Source: Acidobacteriota bacterium (GTDB taxonomy: Bacteria > Acidobacteriota > Vicinamibacteria > Vicinamibacterales > UBA823). From it: a stretch of 64,000 nucleotides of DNA. Position 1 is the first letter of the stretch, and every line of letters starts with the position of its first letter. Where the stretch lies: contig PCAK01000027.1 in assembly GCA_002730525.1 (NCBI GenBank), forward strand, positions 47,429 to 111,428, given 5' to 3'. This document shows positions 53,188 through 63,571 of the stretch, in pieces. The translations under genes were made by a program, and so were the position numbers. Below the pieces are notes generated by a model. It was not told where the DNA came from, did not search any database, and worked only from the letters and a program-made list of their open reading frames with translations.

Positions 53188-55569
53188 TCAGTGGGTGATG
53201 GCGTCGTCCGACACGGCCGGCGCCGGTTCGGCCTCGGCCGCTAGGCCGCCTTGCGGCGGCCGGGTCAAGGCGAGCTTAAGCACCTCGTCCATCGTCTCGA
53301 CCATGTAGAGGTTCAGGACGTCGGTGACGTTCTTGGGAATGTCGGCGAGGTCCTTCTCGTTGTCCTTGGGCAGGATGATGTCCTTCAGCCCGGCCCGGTG
53401 CGCGGCCAGCACCTTCTCCTTCACGCCGCCGATCGGGAGGACCTTGCCGCGCAGCGTGATCTCGCCGGTCATCGCGACGTCGCGCTTGGTTTCGATATTC
53501 GCGAGTGCCGACACGAGCGCCGTCGCCAGGGTGATGCCGGCCGACGGCCCGTCCTTCGGAATGGCGCCCTCCGGCACATGGATGTGCACGTCGGTCTTCC
53601 GGTGGAAGTCGCGTGGGAGTCCGAGTTCCTCGGCCCTCGAGCGGACGTAGCTCATGGCCGCCTGCGCCGACTCCTGCATGACATCGCCAAGCTTGCCGGT
53701 GAGCGTCAGGCGGCCCCGACCCGGCATCAACGTGGCTTCGGTGACCAGCAGTTCGCCGCCCGCCTCGGTCCAGGCCAGCCCCGTGGCCACCCCGACCTCA
53801 TTCCGCTCCTCGGCCATCGACGGCCGGAAGCGGGGGACCCCCAGATGCTCGGTGATCTTCTCGGACGTGATCTTTTCGAAGAACTGCTTGCCCTCGAGCA
53901 CGACCTTGCGAGCGATCTTCCGGCAGACCGACGAGATCTCCCGCTCGAGGCTCCGGACACCGGCCTCCCGGGTGTAGCGCTGGATGATCGTCTGGAACGC
54001 CTCCTCGGTGAAGACGACGTTCTTCTCGGTGAGTCCCGTGGCCTTGACGGCCTTCGGCGCCAGGAACTGCTTGGCGATTTCGATCTTCTCCTGCTCGGTG
54101 TAGCCGGCGAGTTGCAGCACCTCCATCCGGTCGCGCAGCGCCTGCGGCACCGTGTGGAGGACGTTGGCCGTGCAGATGAACACGACGTGCGACAGGTCGT
54201 ACTCGACGTCGAGATAGTGGTCGAGGAACGTGTTGTTCTGCTCCGGATCGAGAACTTCCAGCAGGGCGGCCGAGGGATCCCCGCGGAAATCCATCGACAT
54301 CTTGTCGACCTCGTCGAGCAGGAAGACCGGGTTCATCGTGCCGGCTTTCTTCATCATCTGGATGATCTGGCCGGGGAACGCGCCGATATAGGTGCGCCGG
54401 TGACCGCGCACCTCAGCTTCGTCGCGCACGCCGCCGAGCGCCAGCCGCACGAACTTCCGGTTCGTGGACCGAGCGATCGACTTGGCCAGCGAGGTCTTGC
54501 CGACGCCTGGTGGCCCGGTCAGGGTCAAGATCGTGCCCTTCGGCTTCTTGACCAGCGTGCGAACCGCCAAGAATTCGAGGATGCGATCCTTGATCTTCTC
54601 CAGGCCGTGATGGTCCTCGTGCAGAATCTGCTCGGCGCGTTTGAGATCGCGACTCTCGCGCGACTTCTTCTGCCAGGGTACAGCGATCAGCCAATCGAGG
54701 TAGTTCCGCGAGACTGTCGCCTCGGCCGACATGGGCGGCATCGATTCGAGGCGCTTCAGCTCCTGGACGGCCTTTTCTTCGACCTCCTTGGGCATCTTCG
54801 CCTCTTCGATCTTCGTCTTCAGTTCGTCGATCTCGTTCCCCTTGTCCTCTTTGCGGCCCAGTTCCTTCTGGATCGCCTTCATCTTCTCGTTCAGGTAGTA
54901 CTCTTTCTGCGCCTTCTCCATCTGCTTCTTGACGCGAGACTGGATACGGCGGTCCACCTGAAGCTTTTCGACCTCGGCCTCGAGGATGCCGGCGATGCGG
55001 TTCAGGCGCTCGAGCGGCGAGATGATCTCGAGCAGAGTCTGCTTCTCGTCGACGCCGACGAGCAGGTGCGCGGCGATCGTGTCGGCCAGCTTGCCGGGGT
55101 CGTCGACCCGCACGGCGGCGACCATTGCGTCGTAGTGCAGATTGTTCGACAGCTTGACGTACTGCTCGAAGAGCGTGACCACCTTGCTCATCGTGCTCTC
55201 GACGTCGTCGCCCGTTTCGCGCTGTTTCTCGACGACTTTGATCACCACGCGGTAGAAGCCTTTGTCTTTCTTCCACTCCATCGCGCGCGCGCGATCGACG
55301 CCCTCGACGAGCACCTTGATATTGCCGTCCGGGAGCTTCAGGCTCTGCACGATGTTGGCCACGCAGCCCATCGTGTAGATATCGTTCGGCGCCGGGTCGT
55401 CGTTGGCGGCATCGTGCTGTGCCGCCAGGAAGATGCGCTTGTCCTGCTTGAGGGCATGCTCGAGCGCGCGTGTCGATGAGGGCCGCCCGATGACGAACGG
55501 CATCATCATATGGGGGAAAACCACCACATCACGCAGGGGGACAATCGGTATGGTCTCGTAGTCGTCCAT
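53188..55569 (-). CDS. lon: ATP-dependent protease La (Lon)
   Basis: 793 residues, full-length LonA. The N-terminal substrate domain ([20 protein letters not shown], 1-200) is followed by a coiled-coil region, AAA+ domain with Walker [10 protein letters not shown], Walker [10 protein letters not shown], and the C-terminal protease domain with catalytic Ser in [10 protein letters not shown] and Lys in [20 protein letters not shown]. The extended tail after KLALTRPP is short and Ala-rich. Downstream of clpX by 49 bp, upstream of engB. Confidence 0.98.
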   Translation of the reverse strand: MDDYETIPIVPLRDVVVFPHMMMPFVIGRPSSTRALEHALKQDKRIFLAAQHDAANDDPAPNDIYTMGCVANIVQSLKLPDGNIKVLVEGVDRARAMEWKKDKGFYRVVIKVVEKQRETGDDVESTMSKVVTLFEQYVKLSNNLHYDAMVAAVRVDDPGKLADTIAAHLLVGVDEKQTLLEIISPLERLNRIAGILEAEVEKLQVDRRIQSRVKKQMEKAQKEYYLNEKMKAIQKELGRKEDKGNEIDELKTKIEEAKMPKEVEEKAVQELKRLESMPPMSAEATVSRNYLDWLIAVPWQKKSRESRDLKRAEQILHEDHHGLEKIKDRILEFLAVRTLVKKPKGTILTLTGPPGVGKTSLAKSIARSTNRKFVRLALGGVRDEAEVRGHRRTYIGAFPGQIIQMMKKAGTMNPVFLLDEVDKMSMDFRGDPSAALLEVLDPEQNNTFLDHYLDVEYDLSHVVFICTANVLHTVPQALRDRMEVLQLAGYTEQEKIEIAKQFLAPKAVKATGLTEKNVVFTEEAFQTIIQRYTREAGVRSLEREISSVCRKIARKVVLEGKQFFEKITSEKITEHLGVPRFRPSMAEERNEVGVATGLAWTEAGGELLVTEATLMPGRGRLTLTGKLGDVMQESAQAAMSYVRSRAEELGLPRDFHRKTDVHIHVPEGAIPKDGPSAGITLATALVSALANIETKRDVAMTGEITLRGKVLPIGGVKEKVLAAHRAGLKDIILPKDNEKDLADIPKNVTDVLNLYMVETMDEVLKLALTRPPQGGLAAEAEPAPAVSDDAITH

Positions 55570-55618
55570 GAGCGGAAGTTGGGAAACGGTTGTCGTCGGC
55601 GCCGCGACTCGGTCCGGG

Positions 55619-56869
<1,251 letters not shown>

Positions 56870-56907
56870 GGTCTACGCTCGCGTGTCGGTCCGCACCACT
56901 CCCAGTG

Positions 56908-57510
56908 TCAGGCGCGCTTCCGGATCACATTGTCAATAATACCGTATTCCTGCCCCTGCTCGGCCGACATGATGTAGTCCCGTTCAGTGTCGTCCTGGAC
57001 CCGTTTGACGGTCTGGCCGGTGTGGGTCACGAGGATCTCGTTCAAGCGCTCCCGAATTCGGATGATCTCCTTCGCGGCGATGTCGATGTCGGTCGCCTGT
57101 CCGCCGAGGCCCGACATCAGCGGCTGGTGGATCACAATTCTGGAGTTGGGCAGGGAATATCGCTTGCCCTTGGCGCCGGCGGCCAGCAGCACCGCGGCCA
57201 TCGACGCCGCCTGCCCGATGCAGTAGGTCTGCACGTCGGGTTTGATGAACTGCATCGTGTCGTAGATAGCCAGGCCGGCCGTGATCGACCCACCCGGGCT
57301 GTTGATGTACAGCAGGATGTCGCGGTCCGGATCCTCGGCTTCCAGGAAGAGCATCTGGGCGATGACCAGATTGGCGATCGCATCGTCGACCGGCGAGCCG
57401 ATGAAGATGATGCTGTCCTTGAGCAACCGCGAGAAGATGTCGTAGGCGCGCTCCCCGCGGTTCGTCTGTTCGACGACCATCGGAATCAGCTGGGCTCGCT
57501 CGTCAGTCAT
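56908..57510 (-). CDS. clpP: ATP-dependent Clp protease proteolytic subunit ClpP
   Basis: 200 residues from the ATG at 57510 ([20 protein letters not shown]). The catalytic triad is S103 (GQAASMAA), H128 (IVIHQPL) and D174 (QDDTERD). The Gly-rich handle region [19 protein letters not shown] is normal. Genes tig-clpP-clpX-lon lie in this order on one strand, a standard proteostasis cluster; trigger factor delivers substrates and ClpX/Lon are partners. Confidence 0.98.
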   Translation of the reverse strand: MTDERAQLIPMVVEQTNRGERAYDIFSRLLKDSIIFIGSPVDDAIANLVIAQMLFLEAEDPDRDILLYINSPGGSITAGLAIYDTMQFIKPDVQTYCIGQAASMAAVLLAAGAKGKRYSLPNSRIVIHQPLMSGLGGQATDIDIAAKEIIRIRERLNEILVTHTGQTVKRVQDDTERDYIMSAEQGQEYGIIDNVIRKRA

Positions 57511-57653
57511 GTTCGATCCTCGGCACGTTCCTGCGCACACCTGCGGCGATGTGCGCAGTGCGTCGGTCGCCGAGTCGTCGACACGCGACCCGACGCACCA
57601 CATACTACGATATCGGCAATTTGACGGGATCCCGCAACCGGTGAAACGGCCGC

Positions 57654-58961
57654 TTACACGGTGACGATCTTAGCACGCGTCATGAGCAGGTCGACGGCCT
57701 TCTCCCGCCGCAGCCCGATTTCGACCCGTGCCATGCCGCCTTCCTGCTCGAGCTTCGCGCGCACGGCCGTGGGCGTCCGTCCGGTTCGTTCGGCATACCG
57801 GGCCACTTCGCGTTCGATGTCATCGTCGGCCAGCGAGAGCGCTTCGCGGCGCGCGATCTCGTCGAGCACGAGCGCGCTGCGCACCGCCTCTTGCGCCTGC
57901 TCGCGCTGCCGCTCCCGAAACTCTTCCCAGTTAATGTTCGTCTTCATCGGATCCACCTGCTGCGCCATCAGGCGTCTCACGAATTCTTCGACGCGGCGGT
58001 CGACCTCTCGGTTGACGAGCGCCTCCGGCAGATCAAACGTCACGCGCCCGGCGAGTTGCCGCGCCAGATCGGCGCGGACCTCCTGGTCGGCGTTCTGTTC
58101 CGCCTCCTTCTGCAGGTCCTCGGACACCCGGCTGCGCAACGCGTCGAGGCCATCGAAGTCGCCGATGTCTTTCGCGAACTCGTCGTCGAGCTCAGGGACG
58201 ACCCGGTGCTTGAGCGCCTTGACCGCCACGTCGTACTGCACCGACGTGCCCGCCAGCTCCGAGACGGCATGGTCATCTGGGTACGACAGGGTGAAGGTCT
58301 TGGCATCGCCGACGTCGAGGCCGAGCACCTCGTCGTCGAATCCCGGCGGGTTCGCCGCCGCGCCAATCTCGATCGTCACACCCTCGTGCGCGTCCGGCTC
58401 TGCCGATTCTCCGGGAGTCTCACCTTCGGTAGCGCCGCCGACCACCTGGCGCGTCAGATCGAGGACGATGGAATCGCCGGCTTCGGCAGGGCGACCGTCG
58501 ATGGGATCGAAGCGGGCCGCGCGGTCGCGGAGCGCCGTCAAGGCCTCGTCGAGCGCATCGTCCTTGACGACGACGGACGGGCGTCTGAGGGTCAGCGTCG
58601 TGTAATCGCCCGGATCGATGGGTGGGACCGTTTCGAACGCCGCGGTGAAGGTCAACGGCTGCCCCTCGTCAACGATCACGTCGCGGATGTTGGGCGTGTC
58701 GACCGGCTCCAGGTCGCGTGTCCGGAGGGCTTCGTCGACCGCCTTCGGGATCAAGCCGTGCGCCACGTCGTGCAGGATCTGATCGCGGAACCGTTGCCGC
58801 ACCAGCTTCGGCGGCACCTTGCCTGGCCGGAAGCCAGGAATATGCGCCGCACGGCCGTAGTCGCGCGCCACGCGATCGATCTCGGCATCGACGACCTCAC
58901 GTTCAATTTCCACAGCGATGGTCTTCTGCGTGTCGCTGACGTCGGTGAATTCTGTCTTCAT
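57654..58961 (-). CDS. tig: Trigger factor
   Basis: 435 residues. It is a ribosome-bound chaperone with peptidyl-prolyl isomerase activity. The ribosome-binding tail contains [16 protein letters not shown] (usual GFRxGKxP). The FKBP-like PPIase domain covers about 155-245 ([32 protein letters not shown]) and the long helical C-terminal domain 250-430. It heads the tig-clpP-clpX-lon cluster, 143 bp before clpP. Confidence 0.95.
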   Translation of the reverse strand: MKTEFTDVSDTQKTIAVEIEREVVDAEIDRVARDYGRAAHIPGFRPGKVPPKLVRQRFRDQILHDVAHGLIPKAVDEALRTRDLEPVDTPNIRDVIVDEGQPLTFTAAFETVPPIDPGDYTTLTLRRPSVVVKDDALDEALTALRDRAARFDPIDGRPAEAGDSIVLDLTRQVVGGATEGETPGESAEPDAHEGVTIEIGAAANPPGFDDEVLGLDVGDAKTFTLSYPDDHAVSELAGTSVQYDVAVKALKHRVVPELDDEFAKDIGDFDGLDALRSRVSEDLQKEAEQNADQEVRADLARQLAGRVTFDLPEALVNREVDRRVEEFVRRLMAQQVDPMKTNINWEEFRERQREQAQEAVRSALVLDEIARREALSLADDDIEREVARYAERTGRTPTAVRAKLEQEGGMARVEIGLRREKAVDLLMTRAKIVTV

Positions 58962-59057
58962 AGTTGTTGTCGTCCGGCCAGAAGCGCTGGCGCCCGCCGT
59001 CCGCTTTCGCGCCCTTGGCGCTACGGCGAGATGGCTTGCCTACCGAAGCCCGCCGTC

Positions 59058-59074
59058 GCCCGGCGAAGCCGGGC
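59058..59074. repeat. Perfect GC hairpin between tRNA-Leu and tig
   Basis: GCCCGGC (59058-59064) / GCCGGGC (59068-59074) with a GAA loop. It lies 17 bases after the tRNA-Leu CCA end in the direction of transcription. No T-run follows, so it may be a processing or weak termination structure. Confidence 0.5.
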
Positions 59075-59091
59075 TAAGGCGAGGCGAAGGC

Positions 59092-59178
59092 TGGTGCGAA
59101 AGGGGGGATTCGAACCCCCACAGCCTTCCGGCCACCGGATCCTAAATCCGGCGCGTCTGCCAGTTCCGCCACTTTCGC
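59092..59178 (-). tRNA. tRNA-Leu (anticodon UAG)
   Basis: On the minus strand the gene starts GCGAAAGTGGCGGAACTGG and ends CTTTCGCACCA, so the 7-bp acceptor stem GCGAAAG/CTTTCGC, discriminator A and CCA are encoded. The anticodon stem CCGGA/TCCGG encloses TTTAGGA, giving anticodon TAG (reads CUA and other CUN). A long variable arm (about GTGGCCGGAAGGCTGTG) marks it as class II tRNA, and GGGGGTTCGAATCCCCC is the T arm. Length 87 nt. Confidence 0.97.
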
Positions 59179-59355
59179 ACGCACTGGATGGTGCCGTTTC
59201 GATGGGGCCGGGCTGCGACGGGATGCGCCGACGCGCGGAGCGCGTCTGTGACCGCATCGAACTCGTAGTATAGCGCGGCGCCCACTCCAGGTGCGAGCCG
59301 ATGCCCGTTCGGTGCGACGGCGATCTGGTACCATACGGGCTTTGAGAGGAGCCGC

Positions 59356-60321
59356 GTGAGTTCGACAACAGGCGCGACGGTGCAGCCAACGTTCGCGGAC
59401 GACGTGGGCCGCGATCTGGCTCGCGAGCCCAAAGAACTGCAGTCGAAGTACTTCTACGATGTGCTGGGCTCACAGTTGTTCGAGGCGATCTGCCGCCTGC
59501 CCTGGTATCGGATCACGCAGGCCGAACTCTCGCTGCTGCGCCAATGCTCGGACGACGTCATCGCGGCGTTGCCCCCGACGGCCACCGTCACCGAACTGGG
59601 GCCGGGTAGCGGCGAGAAGTTGGTCGTTCTTGCCGAGGCGCTGCAGCGGGCGAGTCGGTCGGCGCGCGTCCACCTGATCGACGTGTCGGCCGCGGCCCTG
59701 GAACTGTCCGAGCGTTCGCTCAGTCCGCTCGACCAGGTGTCCGTGTTCGGTCACGAGTCGACGTACGAGGTCGGGCTGGCCCGGGTGTCGGCCGGTCGGG
59801 CGTCGGACGAGGTCATGCTCACCCTGTTCCTGGGGTCGAGCATCGGCAACTTCGAACGGATCGCGGCCTGTGATTTTCTGAGGATGGCGCGGCGGGTGAT
59901 GCGGCCGGGCGATCTGATGCTGCTCGGCACCGATCTGGTGAAGCCGGAACCGGTCCTGAGGGACGCGTACGATGATCCGCTCGGCGTCACCGCCGCGTTC
60001 AACAAGAACCTGCTCGTGCGGATCAACCGCGAACTGGGCGGCCGCTTCGACTTGGCGCAGTTCGAGCATCTCGTCGTGTGGAATCCCGTGGAGGAGCGGA
60101 TCGAACTGTATCTTCGAAGTCGCTGCGCGCAGACTGTACGGATTGGCGCGATCGATCGCGAGGTTGTACTGGCCGAGGGCGAGACGATCTGCACCGAGCA
60201 CAGCCACAAGTATCGAGCCGAGCGCATCGGCGCGATGGGGGAGGCCGCCGGGTTCATCGAGCGGCAGCAGTGGATCGAAGCGGATGCGCAATTCGCGCTG
60301 ACGTTGTTCGAGGCCAGATGA
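59356..60321 (+). CDS. egtD: L-histidine N(alpha)-methyltransferase EgtD-like
   Basis: 321 residues from GTG at 59356; AGAGGAG lies about 10 bases before it. EgtD trimethylates histidine to hercynine, the first step of ergothioneine synthesis. Family motifs include LAREPKELQSKYFYDVLGSQ, LFEAICRLPWYRITQAE, the SAM site VTELGPGSGEK, LFLGSSIGNF and AFNKNLLVRINRELGG, and the substrate region EHSHKY. No EgtB (sulfoxide synthase) gene lies beside it, unlike the common egtBD pair, so the rest of the pathway would be elsewhere, or it acts on another substrate. Confidence 0.88.
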   Translation: MSSTTGATVQPTFADDVGRDLAREPKELQSKYFYDVLGSQLFEAICRLPWYRITQAELSLLRQCSDDVIAALPPTATVTELGPGSGEKLVVLAEALQRASRSARVHLIDVSAAALELSERSLSPLDQVSVFGHESTYEVGLARVSAGRASDEVMLTLFLGSSIGNFERIAACDFLRMARRVMRPGDLMLLGTDLVKPEPVLRDAYDDPLGVTAAFNKNLLVRINRELGGRFDLAQFEHLVVWNPVEERIELYLRSRCAQTVRIGAIDREVVLAEGETICTEHSHKYRAERIGAMGEAAGFIERQQWIEADAQFALTLFEAR

Positions 60322-60349
60322 GGCCCGTGGACGCCATGACCGACGACCT

Positions 60350-61414
60350 ATGATCGCCGACGACCACGCTACGCCCGATCGCGGCGCGCGTTTCTTGTTC
60401 ATCGCGGCGAGCCTGGTGGTCGTCGTCGCCGGGCTGCGCGCGGCGGGGCAGGTGCTCCTCCCGTTCATGGTCTCCGTGTTCCTGGCGATCATCTTTCTGC
60501 CGTTCATGGCCTGGCTGCGTCGGAAGGGTGCCCCCACCGCGCTAGCCGTCCTGGCAACGGTCCTGACGGCAGTGGCATTTCTGGCCGCGGTCGTGATCGT
60601 CGTGGGCCGGTCGTTGAACGAGTTCACGGCGGCGGCGCCTGGCTACCAGGCGCGCGTTCAGCAGTTGACCGCCTCGGGCCTGGCCTGGCTCGACGCGCGC
60701 GGCATCGAAACCGCAGGGTGGGGCTTGCCCCAGATCGTCAATCCCGGCGCCCTGATGGACGTTGTGGGCGGAACGCTGCGCGCGGTCGCGGCCGTCGCGC
60801 AGAACATCTTTCTGGTGATTCTCACGATGGTGTTCATCCTGGCAGAGGCCGCCGGATTTTCCCGCAAGCTAAAGGCGGCGTTCGGCGAGCGGTCGGAGCA
60901 CTTCGACCGGTTCGGGGTGATGGCCCGTCAGGTCCAGCGCTACCTCGCGATCAAGACGTTGATCAGCCTGGGCACCGGGATTCTGGTCGGCCTCTGGGTG
61001 TCGGTGCTCGGGCTCGGCTTCCCGCTACTCTGGGGGCTGGTCGCGTTCATCTTCAACTACATTCCGAACCTGGGCTCGATCCTCGCGGCCATTCCACCGG
61101 TGTTGCTTGCGCTGGTGCAGTTCGGTCCGGGGCACGCGGCGATCGTGGCGAGTGGCTATCTCGTCATCAACATCGGTCTCGCCAATTTCCTCGAGCCGTA
61201 TCTGATGGGCCGCCGGCTGGGTCTGTCGACCCTCGTCGTCTTGCTCTCGTTGATCTTCTGGGGCTGGGTGTGGGGGCCGGTCGGGATGCTGCTCTCGGTG
61301 CCGTTGACCGTCATCGTGAAGATCGCCCTCGAGAACACCGAGGATTTCCGTTGGGTCGCCGTGATGCTCGACGCCAATCCGGCGCGGTCGGCGCCGCGGT
61401 TCCTGCACCGCTGA
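60350..61414 (+). CDS. AI-2E family transporter (PerM/YdiK type)
   Basis: 354 residues with about eight membrane helices (e.g. FLFIAASLVVVVAGLRA, LLPFMVSVFLAIIFLPFMAW, IFLVILTMVFILAEAAGF). The family signature near the C-terminus is FPLLWGLVAFIFNYIPNLGS, followed by NFLEPYLMGRRLGLSTLVV and FWGWVWGPVGMLLSVPLT. Family members are proposed exporters of AI-2 or sodium/proton transporters; the substrate is not shown. It begins 28 bp after egtD. Confidence 0.92.
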   Translation: MIADDHATPDRGARFLFIAASLVVVVAGLRAAGQVLLPFMVSVFLAIIFLPFMAWLRRKGAPTALAVLATVLTAVAFLAAVVIVVGRSLNEFTAAAPGYQARVQQLTASGLAWLDARGIETAGWGLPQIVNPGALMDVVGGTLRAVAAVAQNIFLVILTMVFILAEAAGFSRKLKAAFGERSEHFDRFGVMARQVQRYLAIKTLISLGTGILVGLWVSVLGLGFPLLWGLVAFIFNYIPNLGSILAAIPPVLLALVQFGPGHAAIVASGYLVINIGLANFLEPYLMGRRLGLSTLVVLLSLIFWGWVWGPVGMLLSVPLTVIVKIALENTEDFRWVAVMLDANPARSAPRFLHR

Positions 61415-61433
61415 GTCCCGGGACGGAGTTGAC

Positions 61434-61970
61434 ATGTCACTACTGAAGTTCCTGGGCTACGGCCAGGCCGAGCCGGCCGACGCCGCGCGCGACACCGAGA
61501 CCGTGCATCGGATCGTCACTGAGTTGGGGCGGCTCGATCGCGACCGGGCGCGCTACCTCGCCGCGTTTGCCTACGTGCTGGCGCGCGTCGCGCACGCCGA
61601 CCAGGAGTTCGACGACGCGGAGATCGCGGTGATGACGAAGTTCGTTGTCGAACTGGGCCATCTGCCGGAAGCCCAGGCCGTCCTGGTCGTCCAGATCGCC
61701 CGGAGCCAGACCGAGTTGTTCGGCGGCACCGAGGACTTCCTGGTCACGCGCCAGTTCAGGGAGATGTCGACCGAGTTGCAGCGTCGTGAATTGCTCGACT
61801 GTGTCTTCGCCGTCTCGGCGGCCGACGACTCGATCTCGGCAGCCGAGGAGAGCCGGATCCGTCAGATCGCGAGCGAACTCGGCATCGACCACGCCGGGTT
61901 CGTGGCGGCGCGTTCCGGGTACTCCGAGAAGCGGGACATCATCAAAGCGTTCCGGAAGAGTGTGAATTAG
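61434..61970 (+). CDS. TerB-like (tellurite resistance/co-chaperone DjlA type) domain protein
   Basis: 178 residues. Residues 40-155 form the helical TerB domain with acidic metal-binding-like loops, VLARVAHADQEFDDAEIAVM and AVSAADDSISAAEESRIRQI (two repeated H/A-A-D-x-x-x-x-x-x-E motifs). No other ter gene is nearby, so tellurite resistance is not implied. It starts 19 bp after the AI-2E permease gene and may be co-transcribed. Confidence 0.88.
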   Translation: MSLLKFLGYGQAEPADAARDTETVHRIVTELGRLDRDRARYLAAFAYVLARVAHADQEFDDAEIAVMTKFVVELGHLPEAQAVLVVQIARSQTELFGGTEDFLVTRQFREMSTELQRRELLDCVFAVSAADDSISAAEESRIRQIASELGIDHAGFVAARSGYSEKRDIIKAFRKSVN

Positions 61971-62077
61971 GAGCTTCTTCAGGGTCGGGGCTGCGCCCCG
62001 ACCCCCCGCGGTGTCCTCCGCGGGGACCCCGAGCGCCCCACTCCGGACGCCGCGAGGCGCGCCGTGCGCGCCTTGAC
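61971..62077. repeat. GC-hairpin repeat element after the TerB gene
   Basis: GTCGGGGC (61984-61991) / GCCCCGAC (61995-62002), loop TGC, then CCCCGCGG (62004-62011) / CCGCGGGG (62018-62025). The segment 62050-62075 equals 34108-34133 at 25 of 26 positions. Between two convergent genes, it may act as a bidirectional terminator. Confidence 0.7.
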
Positions 62078-62611
62078 CTACATCGCTGGCCCAGCACGTG
62101 ACGGCACCGTCACGGTTCCTGGGTTCTCCTCGGCGTACTCGCGGGTGAAGGTGTCGAGCTGGTCGACGACGACGCTCGTGATCCCCGCGCGCAGATCCGC
62201 GGCGGAGACCGCGCCGATCACGCTGGTTTGCCAGGTCACCGCTTCCGGCACCGCCTGATCGGGGACGCGTTCGAGTCGCACCGCCTGCCGCAGCTCCACA
62301 TCCACGCAATAGATATAGATGCCGCTCCCTGTCGTCATGTTGACGTTGATGTACAGGTAGGCCCCGCCACCCGGGTCGGCGGTGAGTGGGAAACCGGCCG
62401 CCCGTAGCCGGTCACGCACCACGTCGAGCAACTGATCCCCGGTCAGGCCGTCGAGCGGCGCTTCGGGGATCAGGTCTTCGACGACGACCTCGAATCCGGC
62501 CAGGCCCCGCAGGCTGGCGCGGTCGGTCCGGACGGCTTGAGCCGCGGCCGGGGCGGTCGAGAACAGCAGGGCAACGAGCGTCGCCTGGGCGACGGCACCG
62601 GGAACGGTCAT
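62078..62611 (-). CDS. Exported protein, unknown function
   Basis: 177 residues from the ATG at 62611, preceded by GAGGTG. A signal peptide (ATLVALLFSTAPAAAQA) is cleaved before a mature domain with beta-alpha pattern: GFEVVVEDLIPEAPLDGL, QLLDVVRDRLRAAGFPL, GAYLYINVNMTTGSGIYIYC, VTWQTSVIGAVSAADLR. The layout (a helix ending LRAAG, then a strand of Tyr/Ile) recalls periplasmic proteins that sense or bind ligands in Acidobacteriota, but I cannot name it. A single Cys is present. Confidence 0.7.
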   Translation of the reverse strand: MTVPGAVAQATLVALLFSTAPAAAQAVRTDRASLRGLAGFEVVVEDLIPEAPLDGLTGDQLLDVVRDRLRAAGFPLTADPGGGAYLYINVNMTTGSGIYIYCVDVELRQAVRLERVPDQAVPEAVTWQTSVIGAVSAADLRAGITSVVVDQLDTFTREYAEENPGTVTVPSRAGPAM

Positions 62612-62681
62612 GACTGGGCACCTCGCATGATCCTGGGCTACGGACAGGATACCGGAAGGGAGGTGGGGTGGCGGGCCGGGC

Positions 62682-62933
62682 TCAGGGCCAGGTGACAAGG
62701 ATGACGTTCGAGCGTTCCTGCTTCCAGCTCCTCGCGCTTGAGCGCGCCGGCGTGCTGACCATGAAGCCGACCGTTTCCCCCGACTTCGGCCGCCACTTCT
62801 CCAGCGGGGACTTCTTCACGTGCGGCCCGATGTTGTCGCGGTCGATCCCCTTGCAGACCTGTCCCGGACGCAGGTGCTCGCCTCTCCGTCCTCCTCGATT
62901 CGGAATAGCTTGGGGCTGCCTCTCACCGAGGCG
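62682..62933 (-). pseudogene. Remnant of a minus-strand gene, C-terminal part
   Basis: Reading leftward, a frame ends at TGA 62684-62682 with the sequence EHLRPGQVCKGIDRDNIGPH, KSPLEKWRPKSGETVGFMVS, TPARS and ERSNVILVTWP. It has the texture of a real protein end rather than a shadow. Upstream the coding sense shifts frame near 62882 (SPKLFRIEEDGE is in the next frame), and both frames hit stops within 60 bases. So only the last 80 or so residues remain. The family is not recognised. An Arg/Pro-rich open frame on the plus strand over the same bases looks artificial. Confidence 0.5.
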
Positions 62934-62969
62934 CTACAATATTTCTCAGCCGCCTAGCCTTTGGCCTGA

Positions 62970-63428
62970 TCAGCCAGCGCGAACGCCCTTCAGGCTGGCA
63001 AAGAGGCGCCCCAGTGGGTTTTCTCGTCGGCGGAAGGGACAGCCCTCGACGACGCCAACATCCGCCACCTGTTCTACCGGGTGCTAGGCAAGGCCGGTCT
63101 TCGACGGATTCGGTTCCACGATCTCCGACACACCTACGCCTCGCTGCTCATCCAGCAAGGGGAGAGCCTCGCGTACGTGAAGGAGCAACTCGGGCACAGT
63201 TCCATCAGCGTCACAGTCGATGTGTATGGGCACTTGATGCCTGGTGGAAATCGCGCCGCGGTGGACCGCTTGGACGACGTACCGACGCATCCAGACGCAT
63301 CCCAGGCGCATCAGGCGGCGGATTCAGAGAATCTCGCCGACGCTAAGTTGTTGGAAGTAAGTGGTGAGCCGCCCCGGAATCGAACCGGGAACCCGCAGAT
63401 TAAGAGTCGCAAACGGAAGTGCAAATGA
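62970..63428 (+). pseudogene. Tyrosine integrase, C-terminal fragment
   Basis: A stop codon lies directly before 62970 and no start is suitable, so the gene is 5'-truncated; the visible 152 residues cover only the end of the catalytic domain. WVFSSAEGTALDDANIRHLF, then FHDLRHTYASLLIQQGES with H-x-x-R (HDLR, then RHTYAS), LGHSSISVTVDVYGHL with the nucleophile Tyr. The last 20 residues (SGEPPRNRTGNPQIKS...) are read from the antisense of a tRNA-Lys 3' end, a known feature of integrases whose gene runs into their tRNA att site. Confidence 0.82.
63362..63408 (-). other. tRNA-Lys(CTT) 3' fragment, probable att site
   Basis: On the minus strand these 47 nt match the anticodon loop (GACTCTTAATC), variable region, T arm (CCCGGTTCGATTCCGGG), acceptor 3' strand and CCA end of tRNA-Lys. 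The 5' half (D arm and acceptor 5' strand) is missing; sequence upstream of GACTCTTAA is unrelated. A partial tRNA inside an integrase 3' end is typical of an attachment site left by an integrative element. Confidence 0.8.
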
Positions 63429-63571
63429 TCGAATGTTCTGAGTGTTTTCGTTTGTCAGGGTTGCAGAATGCGGCAGATGGCGGCACCGGCACGCATCCTA
63501 TACGCATCCGGAAACACTCGTCAGATCGTGAGCGCAAGGAAGACCAAGGAATTGGCGAACGGTAGTTGAGA
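63429..63571 (+). other. Intergenic region with ACGCATCC repeats
   Basis: No gene seen. ACGCATCC occurs at about 63492 and 63503, and the same word also occurs inside the integrase fragment (about 63285 and 63294). Such short direct repeats near an att site could be arm-type binding sites, but this is a guess. Confidence 0.35.

Noticed and set aside
53251..55479. Long open frame antisense to lon (742 codons)
   Set aside because: Same effect of GC-rich codon bias; the minus strand is an intact lon gene.
62668..63087. Plus-strand open frame of 139 codons (starts MAGRAQGQVTRM)
   Set aside because: Low-complexity Arg/Pro/Ser content, no motif, and the opposite strand carries a readable protein end.
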